DNA from: Leptasterias polaris
Taxonomy: Eukaryota > Echinodermata > Asteroidea > Forcipulatida > Asteriidae
DNA: 64,000 bases
Direction of reading: 5' to 3'
Assembly (NCBI GenBank): GCA_037783415.1
Contig: JAZGTN010000176.1
Span: 2,046,001 to 2,110,000, forward strand
Shown: positions 37,563 to 49,600 of the stretch, in pieces
How the letters are laid out: the number at the start of each line of letters is the position of its first letter
Numbering within the stretch: the first letter of the stretch is position 1
Translations under genes and position numbers: made by a program
The notes under the pieces: model-generated
What the model saw: the letters and a program-made list of their open reading frames with translations, nothing else
Databases searched by the model: none
Told to the model about the DNA's origin: nothing

Positions 37563-37658
37563 CTACAGTTTAGACTTTGCACCGCCATTGAAAGGTTTTG
37601 GTAAGGGGAATAACGGAAGGCCTGTCTTGAAGCCTGTGACATCTTGCACGATGGTCGG
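37563..37658 (-). CDS. IDE: IDE last exon (exon 24)
   Basis: Starts after TTTCTTTCAG. Encodes 31 residues, [22 protein letters not shown], then TAG at 37563-37565. Human has [22 protein letters not shown]. The C-terminal Ser-Lys-Leu is a canonical peroxisomal PTS1 tripeptide. Confidence 0.95.
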   Translation of the reverse strand, partial: PTIVQDVTGFKTGLPLFPLPKPFNGGAKSKL

Positions 37659-40600
37659 CTGAAAGAAAAGTCAAATCATTTTCACAAAATAAGTAATACA
37701 TCCATTATGAGTGAGAGTAAACTACAGAGAAAGACAAATTAAGACTGTAGTTTAGTATGCATGCCTGATCGATGCAAGGCAGTTTTTCTTCTCTGTACAG
37801 TGCACCTCTTTGAAGGAAACTGGAACGTTTCGTTGTCGTTTTGACAAAATGACAAATGCGTCAAAAATGATAAAATTTTGCAAAATCGGTTTTTGTGCAA
37901 TAAGATATTAATAACAATATATAACGTATAATAGTGATCATAGTAATACAGGGATCAATCTTGTAAGTTGCTAATTCAAAGAACTTGCAAAGCAAAAAGC
38001 ACAACATAATTCCGCTTTACAGAAACAACAACCTGCAAAAATGCTTGTGGTTGGTTCCTGTTAATGTGGGCTTCACAATATCAAATTGGGATAAAACTGG
38101 TTCCTTGTTTTGTACCCGACCTCTTTGCCCCCAATGAACACAATCCTTACCTGTGGCATTGGTGGTGCTGGCAGCAGGTCCATGCTATTTGTAGTCGCCT
38201 GATCAGGATGGTCCCCTCCAGGTCCTAGTTCGGAGAGTTGGACAGGAGGCATGACGTGGATAGACATCTTGTGTCTGCGAGGAGCGTCTATTGCAAGGAG
38301 GTCCTTGAAAAAGGTCAGTATGTCCGGCTTGGTCAGGGTCTGCAGGTAAGCTACCTCAATGTTGGCTGATGTTGGGAAAGAAATGTCGACAGAAAGTACA
38401 TATTAAGGCTTTTCCACACTGACTACAGGCAGTATAAGAATAACGTCTTGACTGGCAACAAAGATATTGATAATTTAGCAAGACTGCCAACAAAGGGCTG
38501 GATAGCTCAGCTGGTAGAGCACCGGTATGTACCTACTTACTCCTGGGTAATGAGCAGCAGTTTTGGCTGATAAACACAAGTGTCACCACCGAGAATCGAA
38601 CCCACACTCTTGAGGACTAAGCCATCAGAACTTTAGTTTGATGCTTTAACTAGGCATACAGCATATAAGAACTGTTATGTGCTTTCTTGACAGCCTAAAT
38701 TCCAATCATTCTGAACGTCTTAGTTTTCGAATACCTCTACCAAGAATTTGAGTGCCTGAAAAAATCCTTTGGCTAAGTTGTTTTAATACAACGCACGTAC
38801 CTCTGTCAAAGTTGTATTGTCTTGCAGTGATCTCAGCCCAGTACCTTGATGCTTCACTCATCAGTTTCTTGGGCTTCTCAAGGCGTCTTACAGCCAAGGC
38901 ATTCACATGCTTCTGGAATGCCTCATCCGAAAGCTCCTCAATGTGTGTCTGTGGAAAAAATCCAAACAATTTTTTATACTTTCTTTAGCAAAATACGTCT
39001 TAGCAAAAGTGAAGTTACCATTAAACTGAGCAAATCTTGCTTATTTTTGTTTATCTCCAAAATGCAATGAGCTGGGTGAGTCACAGTCCTTGATATCCTA
39101 GATTGGACCATTCCACATATATCTAAGAGGGGCGGAGAGGTCAGGTCCTAACCCCCTGATAAGTGGAGCCATCTGTTCTTTGTATAGCTTCTGATGTCTT
39201 GCCAACAGCTATGACTAGTTTCTGGCTGTCGTTGTGTGATGAAGAATTGAAGGGAAGGGGGTGGAAGGCATGTTTTGGTTGTGTTGAGGGAGAATCATGT
39301 TCTGAATGCCGTTGTGGGGGGGAAGTGGGTGCTGCATTTTTCGGTTGGTGTTGAGGGAGAAGAACAAAGTTTTTGTTGCCATTGTGGGGAAATGTGGGAA
39401 GGGGGGGGTCTGTGGCATGTTTTTGTTGGTGGTGAGGGCGAATGAGGGGAACATGTTTTGGTTTTTATTGGGGGGGGATGTGGGAGTTGCCATGAGCCAT
39501 ACCTGCATACTGAGTAAGAAAGCTTCAATCCTACTATCCAGGTACTGAGGTCTCTTCTCTGATTGGATGATGAATCTCAGACCTTGAACACCATTTGAAC
39601 GACGTACGCCGCTGAATACTATGTACCCTGTTGAAGACAAGAAAGCTCTTCAGATTACAACTCAACCAACTGTATTGTACTTGTAGTATCACCCTACTGC
39701 ATGTTTCATATAACAATAATAAGGCGTTGTTATGGCTAGTCTGGATTGCATGCTTGAGTATGGCATCAAGATAGCTGGTCAGGGGTACGATTGTATGAAA
39801 ATGAAATATCCTGAAAATAGAATAACAGTTTCCTCTTGGTGTGGAAATGAAGCTCCTAGAATGTACATAATGTTACATTGTAGAGGTTTACTTACTGTCT
39901 ACATCATTTCAAATAGATATCTAAAGGTCTGGTCATAATATGGGCCAAGTCTTTTCATCTCTGTGATGGCAAGTTTGCCTCTTTCAAGAAAATCTGAATG
40001 TGCAGGGACATCAGTGAAAACACCCGACAAATCACATGCCTGCTGGTGCTCATGTACTAAACCCATAGCCATATCTGACACCGACCAAAGTATTACCACT
40101 ATATAAACAAATAATGTACCCAGCCCAAACTTTTCAACAAGATTCTTCAATGAATTTGGATTTTTTTCTCTCTTTGTTAAATATTCCTCTCGAATTCAAG
40201 CAGACATTCCATGGCGTGGTTGGAACTCTCATGCACACATCATGCCCAACGAAACTAAAATGACGTTAAGCAAGTTGCACTGTCAAGACAATTTTGTCAT
40301 CTTAGAGCTCGCACACCCAATTCATGGCTCTGCAGTGAATGTTTTTGCTCATGAATGGGATGAGCTACCAGAATCCTTGAGGTCTGGCGTGGTTGAAATG
40401 TCATTAAACAACTGGATCAATTCCTTAAGATGCCAGCCACCTCTATCTTTTTTTAATTTTATTATTTATTTACTTTTTTAAACCGGGGGTTTACTTTTTT
40501 CTACTTTTGCTTTGTTTGCTATACTTGTTTTCTGTACGGCTGATTTTTATTATTATTTTTATTTTTTTTCACTTATTTATTTATTTATGTTTTTGCTTAC

Positions 40601-43600
40601 TGTGGTGCTTTTTAATTTATTTACTTATATTTATTTTAAATTTATTTTCTTAATTTTGTTAAAAATTGTTTTATTTTGCATTAACTTTTACTTTTTGTTC
40701 AGCGGGGACTTGCAATTTTAGTGTTTGATTCTCTGCCATTTTTTACTATCATGTCTATTGTTGATAAATTTGTACAGATTTTTTAACATATAAATATTTT
40801 TATTTTTATTTATTTGCTTGTGTGTGTAGCCAGAGTTATTGAAATTGAAGGCCTTCGGGTCACAGTTTTTAACCCTTTGGTGCACATGGCGGTCGCTAGC
40901 AACCACCAAAAACACGTTCAATTTGGACTTTGAAAATTTGTCATAACTCAAAAACTACGGTCCCCATACATCTTGCCCTCATTCGGTTGTTTAGAGAAAT
41001 GGTTGGGCTTTCGTTTGATGTGTCATTCAATAGGGGGCGCCATTGAAAACAATCGAGAAAAACATGGCCGAACGTTTCGTTTTTTTTTCTTGTGATTTTG
41101 CGATAAAAAGCGACTATTATCTCAACATGGCGTCTCGTTTTGGGCCTGATCAAGCACTGGAATTCCTTGAAAATATATCAGATGATGAGATTCAAGATGA
41201 TTCTGATTTAGAAGACGAAATAAATGATGAAAACAATGACATGGTGAACGATGGTTATGACACATACATGAATCGCAATGGAGGCAATTGAGTCCGGCGA
41301 GAACCTGCGACTATTATCTCAACGTGTTTACATAAACATGCCGTATAATTCATTGCCATGGTAAAAACATTGTTTTTGTTCATTGTTTTTTTTCACATTC
41401 TGAAAGATTATCCCCTCGGCTAAAAATAATTCCCACAGGTTCATATCTGTATCTCAATCAGCTAAAGCACCAAGCACCATTTTTAAATGAATTGCATTAT
41501 TCATTTTATTTCACACTAAAAACAATAACATTAATCTGTGCACCAAAGGGTTAAGTAAACTTGTTTAATTCCGGGCATATGCCTCTGGTTTCTTCTTTTT
41601 TTAAATAATTTTTGTGTGATGTGTTTTTAATGCCAAATAAAAAAAAATAATAATAACAATTGTACTAATTCCAAGTGCCTGTTCATCTCTGTTTACATTC
41701 TGCAATCTTTCCATGCAGATAAAAGTCTAATATCATTCTTGTACAGTTGGCTGCAGATTACCTTGTAAACCCTTACATGGTGCTATGTAAATAAATAGGT
41801 CTTACATTTCGAACATGACACTTTGAGACTCCCTTGGGCTATATAAGAACTGCGTATTATTATTTTTTTTAAGTAAAAAAATTCCCTTTAGAAAGTGTGG
41901 GTTGGATATCGCACTGATGATACTAGCAAAGATAGCGCCCCCTGTTGTTACTGTTCATCGTTTCTTACTATTTCTCACTTTCACTATACTTATGTGCTAT
42001 TATTGTTAATAAAATCCCCCCAAATCCCTTTTGAAAGTATGGGACGAACATGGCATTTTTGCCCCACTGATGGTACTAACAAAGAAAGCGCCCTCTGTTG
42101 TTACTCTTCATCAGTTCTTACCTAGCTGTTCTTTGGTTCGGAGTGTATCAAAGCAGGGTTCACTGATGATCTGACAGAATAACTCTAGCAGGGTGTTGCT
42201 TCTTGTTGATTGGACATCAGTTTGATAATAAACCTCAATACCTGAAGAGGTGTGGACATCGTTGTGTCGCTGGTAGTTGTAAAAACACCCTGCAGCAATA
42301 CAGAATATTATTAGTAAGTATTATTCAGGAGCATGGCTAATGTAAATAATAATAATAAATAACATATAGGATTCGAACTGCCTCTAGCCACCGGGCTAGC
42401 TCGGTGGTCTGGTGGTAAGACATCTGCTCTAGAAATGCAATGGTTGTGGGTTCAAATACCACCCAAGTGATTTGCCTGTGGATTTTTTTCACAGAACTCG
42501 GGAAAGTACTGAGTATACAGTGCTTAAAACACATCGATGTAAGGGTAAAAACCAAGTTATATTCTTTATTAACATCTATTAATAATAACAACAGTGTACA
42601 TTTATAAATGACACTCCTGGTGCCGAATTATCAAATTTGGTGGAGGCCGTTAAGAATTATTTTATAAGACGAAACAACCATTATACAACACCTAGAAAGG
42701 ATACAAGGTGAGGTGGCGCATATTGCTACCAGAGCATGCCAGAAACACCGAGGCAAACACCTTCTCTTTACAATAAGTGTACTGAGTTCTTTTTAAGTGC
42801 ATTACACAACACACAGAACCAACGGCTTTAGGTCACATCCGAAGGACAAAGCAATAATGGTCAAATTTTAGTTGTGGGAAAACTTTGTATACAATGCAAA
42901 GTCTGGTTCAATCTCCATAAAATGTAATAAGATTTGATATTTTCTTTCACTGAGCTGTGTACAAATTGTGCCTGCAGAAAGCCCAGACTCCGTAGCCCGA
43001 TATGATGTGATGTAATGGATTCTTACCATCAGGAAGTTGTACTTCTCTATGCCTGATCAGCTGGCTCGGTAGGAGTGGTTTAGTGTTCCCTTTGTTCCTC
43101 AAGACATTCTCAACCATTTCCATTGCATCCAGGGCTTGCTACATCACCAGGAAAACAATAAGTTATAAATCTATCAGTGTCTCTGTTTCACAGTAAGCTT
43201 TTTGTATTTTCAAGTAATAAACCGCAGGGAAAACTGACTGGGTAAATTTAAAATAATTTTGGGTGGAACAAAGAAAAATTGACTATATACATGTAGACAA
43301 AACTAATTCAACCCCAAACTATCAATTTCCCTTGATATTTGATATTTGAAATAAAAAGTTGCATCCCCTTTAGGTGATCCCTCTGCTGCCGCTTCCCAGG
43401 TAGTATCGTAAACTTGGGTGTGATTCCTGGCTATATGGCAGTTAACGGTTGAATGGCTTCTGACTGGCACCTCCGAACAAAGATATTGACAAAATAGCGA
43501 GACTGCTAACATTAAGGCTAGATAGCTCATTTGGTAGATGCACGTTAACCCAAAGGTTGCAGGTTCATATCCCGCTCTAGTCAATTTTTCTTTGTTCAAC

Positions 43601-46600
43601 CCAAAACTGTTTTATTTTCCTTAAGTTTCTGAGGTACATGTATAGGGAATAAGTTGGCTTTCGAGGCATCCTTGGTGTCATTAATACACAAGTAATTCTG
43701 ATTGGTGCATTTGATTAGCTTCCCAATTATTACCCGCTTTAAGTCACACAACAGTAGTGGGCTTGTGGGGTACTATTATTGTTGTTCAATTATTCCCTTC
43801 TCTAAAAAATTTCTCTGTTGGGTCCAAGAAGAACAAAGAAAAACTTTGCTGGATCTATTGATCAATTGTGTAAAAGACCACACAAGGGCTGGTGCGCAAG
43901 TGCACATGAGTGAGCCCCAATGAGAGCTAAACCACACCCATTCTAGCATGAGTCATGTGAGACAGCAGATGTCACAGATCAATGTTCACAGTCTTTAAAA
44001 ATTGTTACCGAATATTGTTTATCAGGTAAACAAAATTAAGAATTAGGCAATCATTATGTTTGTTTTGAAATTGTGTGACTGTGACTACCTACCTTTCATA
44101 AAGTACAATTTGAAAAAGCTGTTTGATAACTATTTTATGATTACTATTTTATTGACGCTGGAATGTTTTGTGATGTCACTAATGACCCAGTCTGCCTTTG
44201 CTATCCCACTTCTCTAGCAGGGTAGTGAAGGACACAGGGGAGCCAATCCAACGCATGCTTAGCACATTAAAGGTATTATACAGGATTGGTGGAGCTCACA
44301 AAATAGTTGCAGTGTTTATGTTTTGTGTGATCAACCATAATACATGAAATAACAAACCTGTGAAAACTTGGGCTTAATCAGTTGAGTGAGTTAAAAGGCA
44401 ATAGTGAAAAACCATGCACAGTTTTCTGCATGTTAACACATTGTCCTTTATTTTTACAGTTTTCCTGAATATCACTTCATTTTAAAGGGAAATATTTCAC
44501 ATAAAAAACGGTTCAAGTATGAACTTCATAATCAGTAAGCTTTCAAACTAAAATTAAACAATTATGTTTTTAATCCTTATCAATTCTGTATAATACCCTT
44601 TAACCAGTGTCCCATGCTGATTCTGGGATATAAAAGCCAACATTTTATTCAACTTTTACAGTAGTTCACAGCCTCCGACCCTCCTTCCCTCAATGACAAC
44701 TTTGGACAGTCTCTTTCCAACAGTGATAATAAGAGATTTGTGCCACTCACCTGTTGGGTCATGTTGCCGTGGACCAGTGCGTCAATATGGAGCCTGGATA
44801 GGAACTGAGGAATAAATGCTTTCATGCGCTCGATGGTTACTTCTGTTGGTGGAAAAGTAAAAATGTACAGTTCTGGATGATTGAAGAAGTCAGCTTTATT
44901 TTGGCCATTCCATTTAACCCTTTCAGCCCCAAGTTTTTTGACCTTAACAACTGCTGGTGCCCACATTGTTAGACCACTCAAGCATGACGCACACATTCTC
45001 AGACAACAGGAAGCTTGTGTTCAAAGTTTGTTTTTGCAACCTCTATTATTACCTTGAAGATTACATTTCAGGGCATAACAAGTAATAGCAATTGTCTTAC
45101 TTATTGAATTTCCTTTCATATAATTCTAAAATCATTGAAATCAGCCAATAAATGTTCAAGTTCTTGGTCTTTGTTTCCCAGTGTGTTCTGTAAACCCAAA
45201 CACTTTTTTTCACACAACCATATGGCACTCCGTAGTATCTTTCCACTCCAATTTGACATGATTGCATAAATGCAACCCTATTTTATTTTACCATCTTTGG
45301 AAAGATCCGATCTTTCTCTTTCCAATGATGGTAAGCTTGAGTATGGAGGGTGAACATGGAGTAAACTGCAGCTTTTTGACAAATGGCCTTTGTGCTCAGG
45401 CTTGAGCTCTTTTTCGTGTGATATCTTGAGCGACTTTAGTCGCTATTGGGCTCAAGAAGGGTATCAGTGCACAGTTGACTAAAGTCGCCCTTGGGGCTGA
45501 AAGGGTTAAGGGAGTGTCTCAAAAGTCTGGCCAGTTCTAGGCACAGAGGAATGCTTCTGTAGGCTTAAGCCCTCAATCCAGTGGACTGCCAGAACGATCT
45601 GCTGCACTGCAACATTGTGCAGAACTACAAGAACAATTCTACATGAAGGAATTTATCAGAATATTAGCATTTTGAACGTTCCAATGCAACGTTCTGCCAG
45701 TCAAATAGACTGGTCCATGTATGCCAGCTGGAATACTTAACTGATTAGAATGTTCCTACCAGTTAGAGTTTTGAAAGATGCTCCCTTAAACTAAGAACAA
45801 TTAGCAGTCTCTAAAATAGAGACTTTAAACAAATAGACAAACTTCAATCAAAACATGGAATTTTGGTTGTGTGTCTGCGTGGTCACTTTATGGTGAGGTT
45901 GCTTACCGTCCATACATTCATACATTTCCTCCTTGGTCCATGCTTGTTCAGACATGAGCACCGTTGTGTAGTACGCAGCGTGCTGATGAGGCTGCTCTGC
46001 TCGGAAATTCTGCAGCATTCTGGAATACTGCATTAATAGAACAGACAATAAATTCCCTGTTTACTAAATCTGGCAAGTTGCTGTGTAGTTTATTTTCCAG
46101 TACTTCTTATATCTATTTTATAGACCATTTGCATTAGCCGCCATCGCTGTGTGAGGCCCATTAATGGAAACGTGCGCAAAAATACATGCCACGCATAACT
46201 TTCAGCCAATATGGCAGGGTTTCATGGCCAAGCGGTTTAGGAGCTTTTTCATCTTGCAGAAATCTCAGAATAAAATCCAGTGATGCAAAAGAAATTAAGA
46301 TAAAAAAAAAAGGTACAAAAACACAAACAGCAGATTTGGATTTGAGATGTGCCCGCCCATTCCATGGTTGGCCTTGTAAACCTGACGAGGTGCTATTTAA
46401 ATTGGTCTCTTAATTCAAACGTAACTCTGCATACTGTTAATCTGTCATTAAAATAATAATACTTTGAGATGCCCCCTGGTAAAGCACTATAAAAACCGAG
46501 TACTATCATTTTTGTTATTTTTAAAAACTTGGTAAATTACAAGAATTTATACTCTCTACCATTTACCAATGACCTCCAGTTTTAATTCACGGTATTTTTG

Positions 46601-49600
46601 ACTGTGTGGGGGACATATGTGAACAAAATTTACCTATCATCAAAACAACACTTACAAGGTCTTTTCAGAACTAAGAAGTCTCCCGAATTCGGAAAAATCT
46701 ACTCCGCGGCAGTAGAACAAATAGCAAGACAAGTTCTCAAAGAACAAAATCTACCTAGCAAGTAGATACACATGGTGTTACCGCAAACCAAATATACATT
46801 GATACCTCACCATGCAATGCCTCAAATCCCTTAACTAAACAGAAAAATTCAGGGAAACATTTTGGTACGGTTATATTTTCAATTTAAGTCATCTTTATTT
46901 TTGGTAGTTGGATTGCAAATATGCAATTGTACACACCGTTTCCTTAATGACATCAAATCTGTTTTCATCGATGGTAAAGTCGGTCATTTTCTCCAGAATC
47001 TTCTTGAGTAGTAGCGTTTGTTTGTCATTGTAGCCGCCAAGTTGAATCTGAAGAAGAAACAAAAGTCAAATACAAGTAGAATTTGAGATTTAAGATGATG
47101 GAATATAACAACTAAGTCAAATACAACTAAAGCAAACACAATTCCCCAAAAGGTAAAAGAGTGCTTTAAAGAGGGTCTCCAAGGTCAAATTCAGTGTTTT
47201 TATGCACTTGATTTCCAATAAATAGAGTCCTCATGGAAGTGGACAAAATATTACAAGTCTGTAACCTCACGTTGAAGAGAGGAAAGTGGGGACTTTCTTT
47301 TGGCATTGTTCTACCAGATGGAGCACGGCTGAAGGCTTTGCTATCGATTTCTGGAAGTTCTAGAATCAGACACTGTCCTTCACGATGAATCAAAGGTAAG
47401 GCTTGAGAAAGAGTTTATCAGGCGTGAGACGAAATGTAAGAATTAAAAACTGAAAGGCGGGATCATGGTTAGGGCTATCAACACATTGGCGGATGTGAAA
47501 CAGTGCAGGTGTTGTTGAGTGTCTAGATGTCACTGGAAAAGTGACGACCAAGCATGGCATGTAATATCCATAGATGAATGTCGGCAGACTTTCTACTGAG
47601 GTCAGAGGCGTTTTACTGAGTGAGGAGGATGGTCTTAACATTGAGCCAAAGAGTTTCCATTGGCATGTTAGGAGCAACAAGGATAACTTGTTGAAAATCA
47701 AGAAAAGTAAACAAAACAGTGTTCTCCCTTAACAGTGGTCTGCTTGCCAATTTTTGTTTGGTATCATGAGCGGGTGCCATGAGCGCTTTACAAGACTTCA
47801 TTATTATTATTATTAATTAAAACACCTGATGACCAGGCACAATTCTCAATAACTGGTCTGGCTGGCTATTTCAGTGTTGAAAAGCATTCTATAATTATTA
47901 CATTTATTATGAAATATGGACAGTGAGAAGCTGTCTGACTAGTGAAATGACAAGCGAACTGGTCCTGCTGGAAATAGTGTGAATTTTAGCACAGGTGTGA
48001 TAAACAGCTGTGTGAACGCTCTTTTTCAAACCATGGCTTTGGGTTGGACTGTGTCTGCCTCTTTAAAGCACTGTAAGAAAAGCACATATTTCCTAAATAA
48101 CAAACAGAGCCTAAGCCCAAGCCAAAACCAGGGTTTCGAAAATGGCCTGAAAAGGAAAGTATGAACTACATACTCACATTGATTCCATAGACTGTGCTTT
48201 CGATCGCGTAGTTGATGTTAGCGAGCTCGGCAGCATATGCATATTCATTGAGAGAATCCCGGAGTAATACAGCAAATAGACACGTCAGGTTGCAATGGAG
48301 AGGGTCCATGTACGCTAACGGGCTGCGGAAATAAAAGACCATGACCATGGAAACAAAACGTGTCCAAATATTCATTTTCTGTGTCTGTTGACCTTTTAGA
48401 CCCCACTTTCAGATTCAGTTCCTTTTTTTTCTTCTCCTTCACTGTCTGGCCGTTATCAAATGTTGATATGAAGAAAGGGGCATATCTTATAAAACGTGTT
48501 CAGTTGTTTCTTAATAACTCTTGAATGTATGTGGTAACCATGATGCAAAATGTACACACTTTGTATAGTATCTTGCCTGCCAATAACTGTCATGGAACGT
48601 ACAAGGTCACTTTTATCGAAAACAAGGTTACATGGTCTAGAGATGCATTTACAAATTAAATAAAGGTGTAGATATTGAGAAAATTCTCAAAGTTCTTGAA
48701 GGTAATTTGACAGATATGAATCTCATCAACCCTCTATTGTTTGCATAACACTAACCCATAATCCAGAGAGTTTTGTTTTATAGCAAAATTAGTATTATTT
48801 ATAACAATAATGCCTTGTAGATTTTTTTTACAGGCCTCGGGAAAGTACTGAGTATACAGTGCCTTGGGCACATGGGTGTATGAGTGAAACACATGTAATA
48901 TTCTTAAGTTATCCCCGATGCAAACTTAGCATCAATTTAAAGCTGTTATGGTACTTGCTGCTAAAGATAGGATTCAAACTGCCTCTAGCTACCGGGCAAG
49001 CTTGGTGGTTATAGGTTTGAATCCCACCCAACTAATAATTTGCCTGCTGATTTTGTTGTCAGGATAGTACTTAGCAATGACCCAATTTGCCTGGTGCCAT
49101 CATCACATTAATATTGGTTGTGCCATTTTGGAAGTCAATATCCCTGTGTGTTATACAATGTATTGCGCAATTTTCACGCTTCCCTGTTGACTCACAAAAT
49201 GGTGAGCGTGACACCGTGGTCGCATGCGACGTGCGTGCAAGGAGGGAATCAACACAATGCTTGACACAAACTGGTGTTTGGGTAAAACACAAATAATATT
49301 CTTTAACGCCAATGCAAATTGAACATCAATTTAAAATAATGCCTTGTGTACCATGGTGACTTGGTGATCAATAACTACAGTAACATTTGTTCTTTTCCGA
49401 TCATACTAAGTAAAAAAACTCTGAAAAAAATAATCACTTCTCCAACGTACCTCGCAATTTCTGCCAAGAAACAGACTTTTGGAAGCAAGAATGTGTCGTC
49501 CTGTTTAAACCATAGCATGGTGAAGGGTGTATCTTTAATCAGAGTGGGTAGAAGAGTTCCGGTGGTTCCTTTAGGAGAGTCCACACAGTCCTCGGCCCTA

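Noticed and set aside
41043..41291. Independent small acidic protein gene
   Set aside because: It lies wholly inside the TTAA-ended element with perfect inverted repeats and looks like the truncated leader of a transposase.
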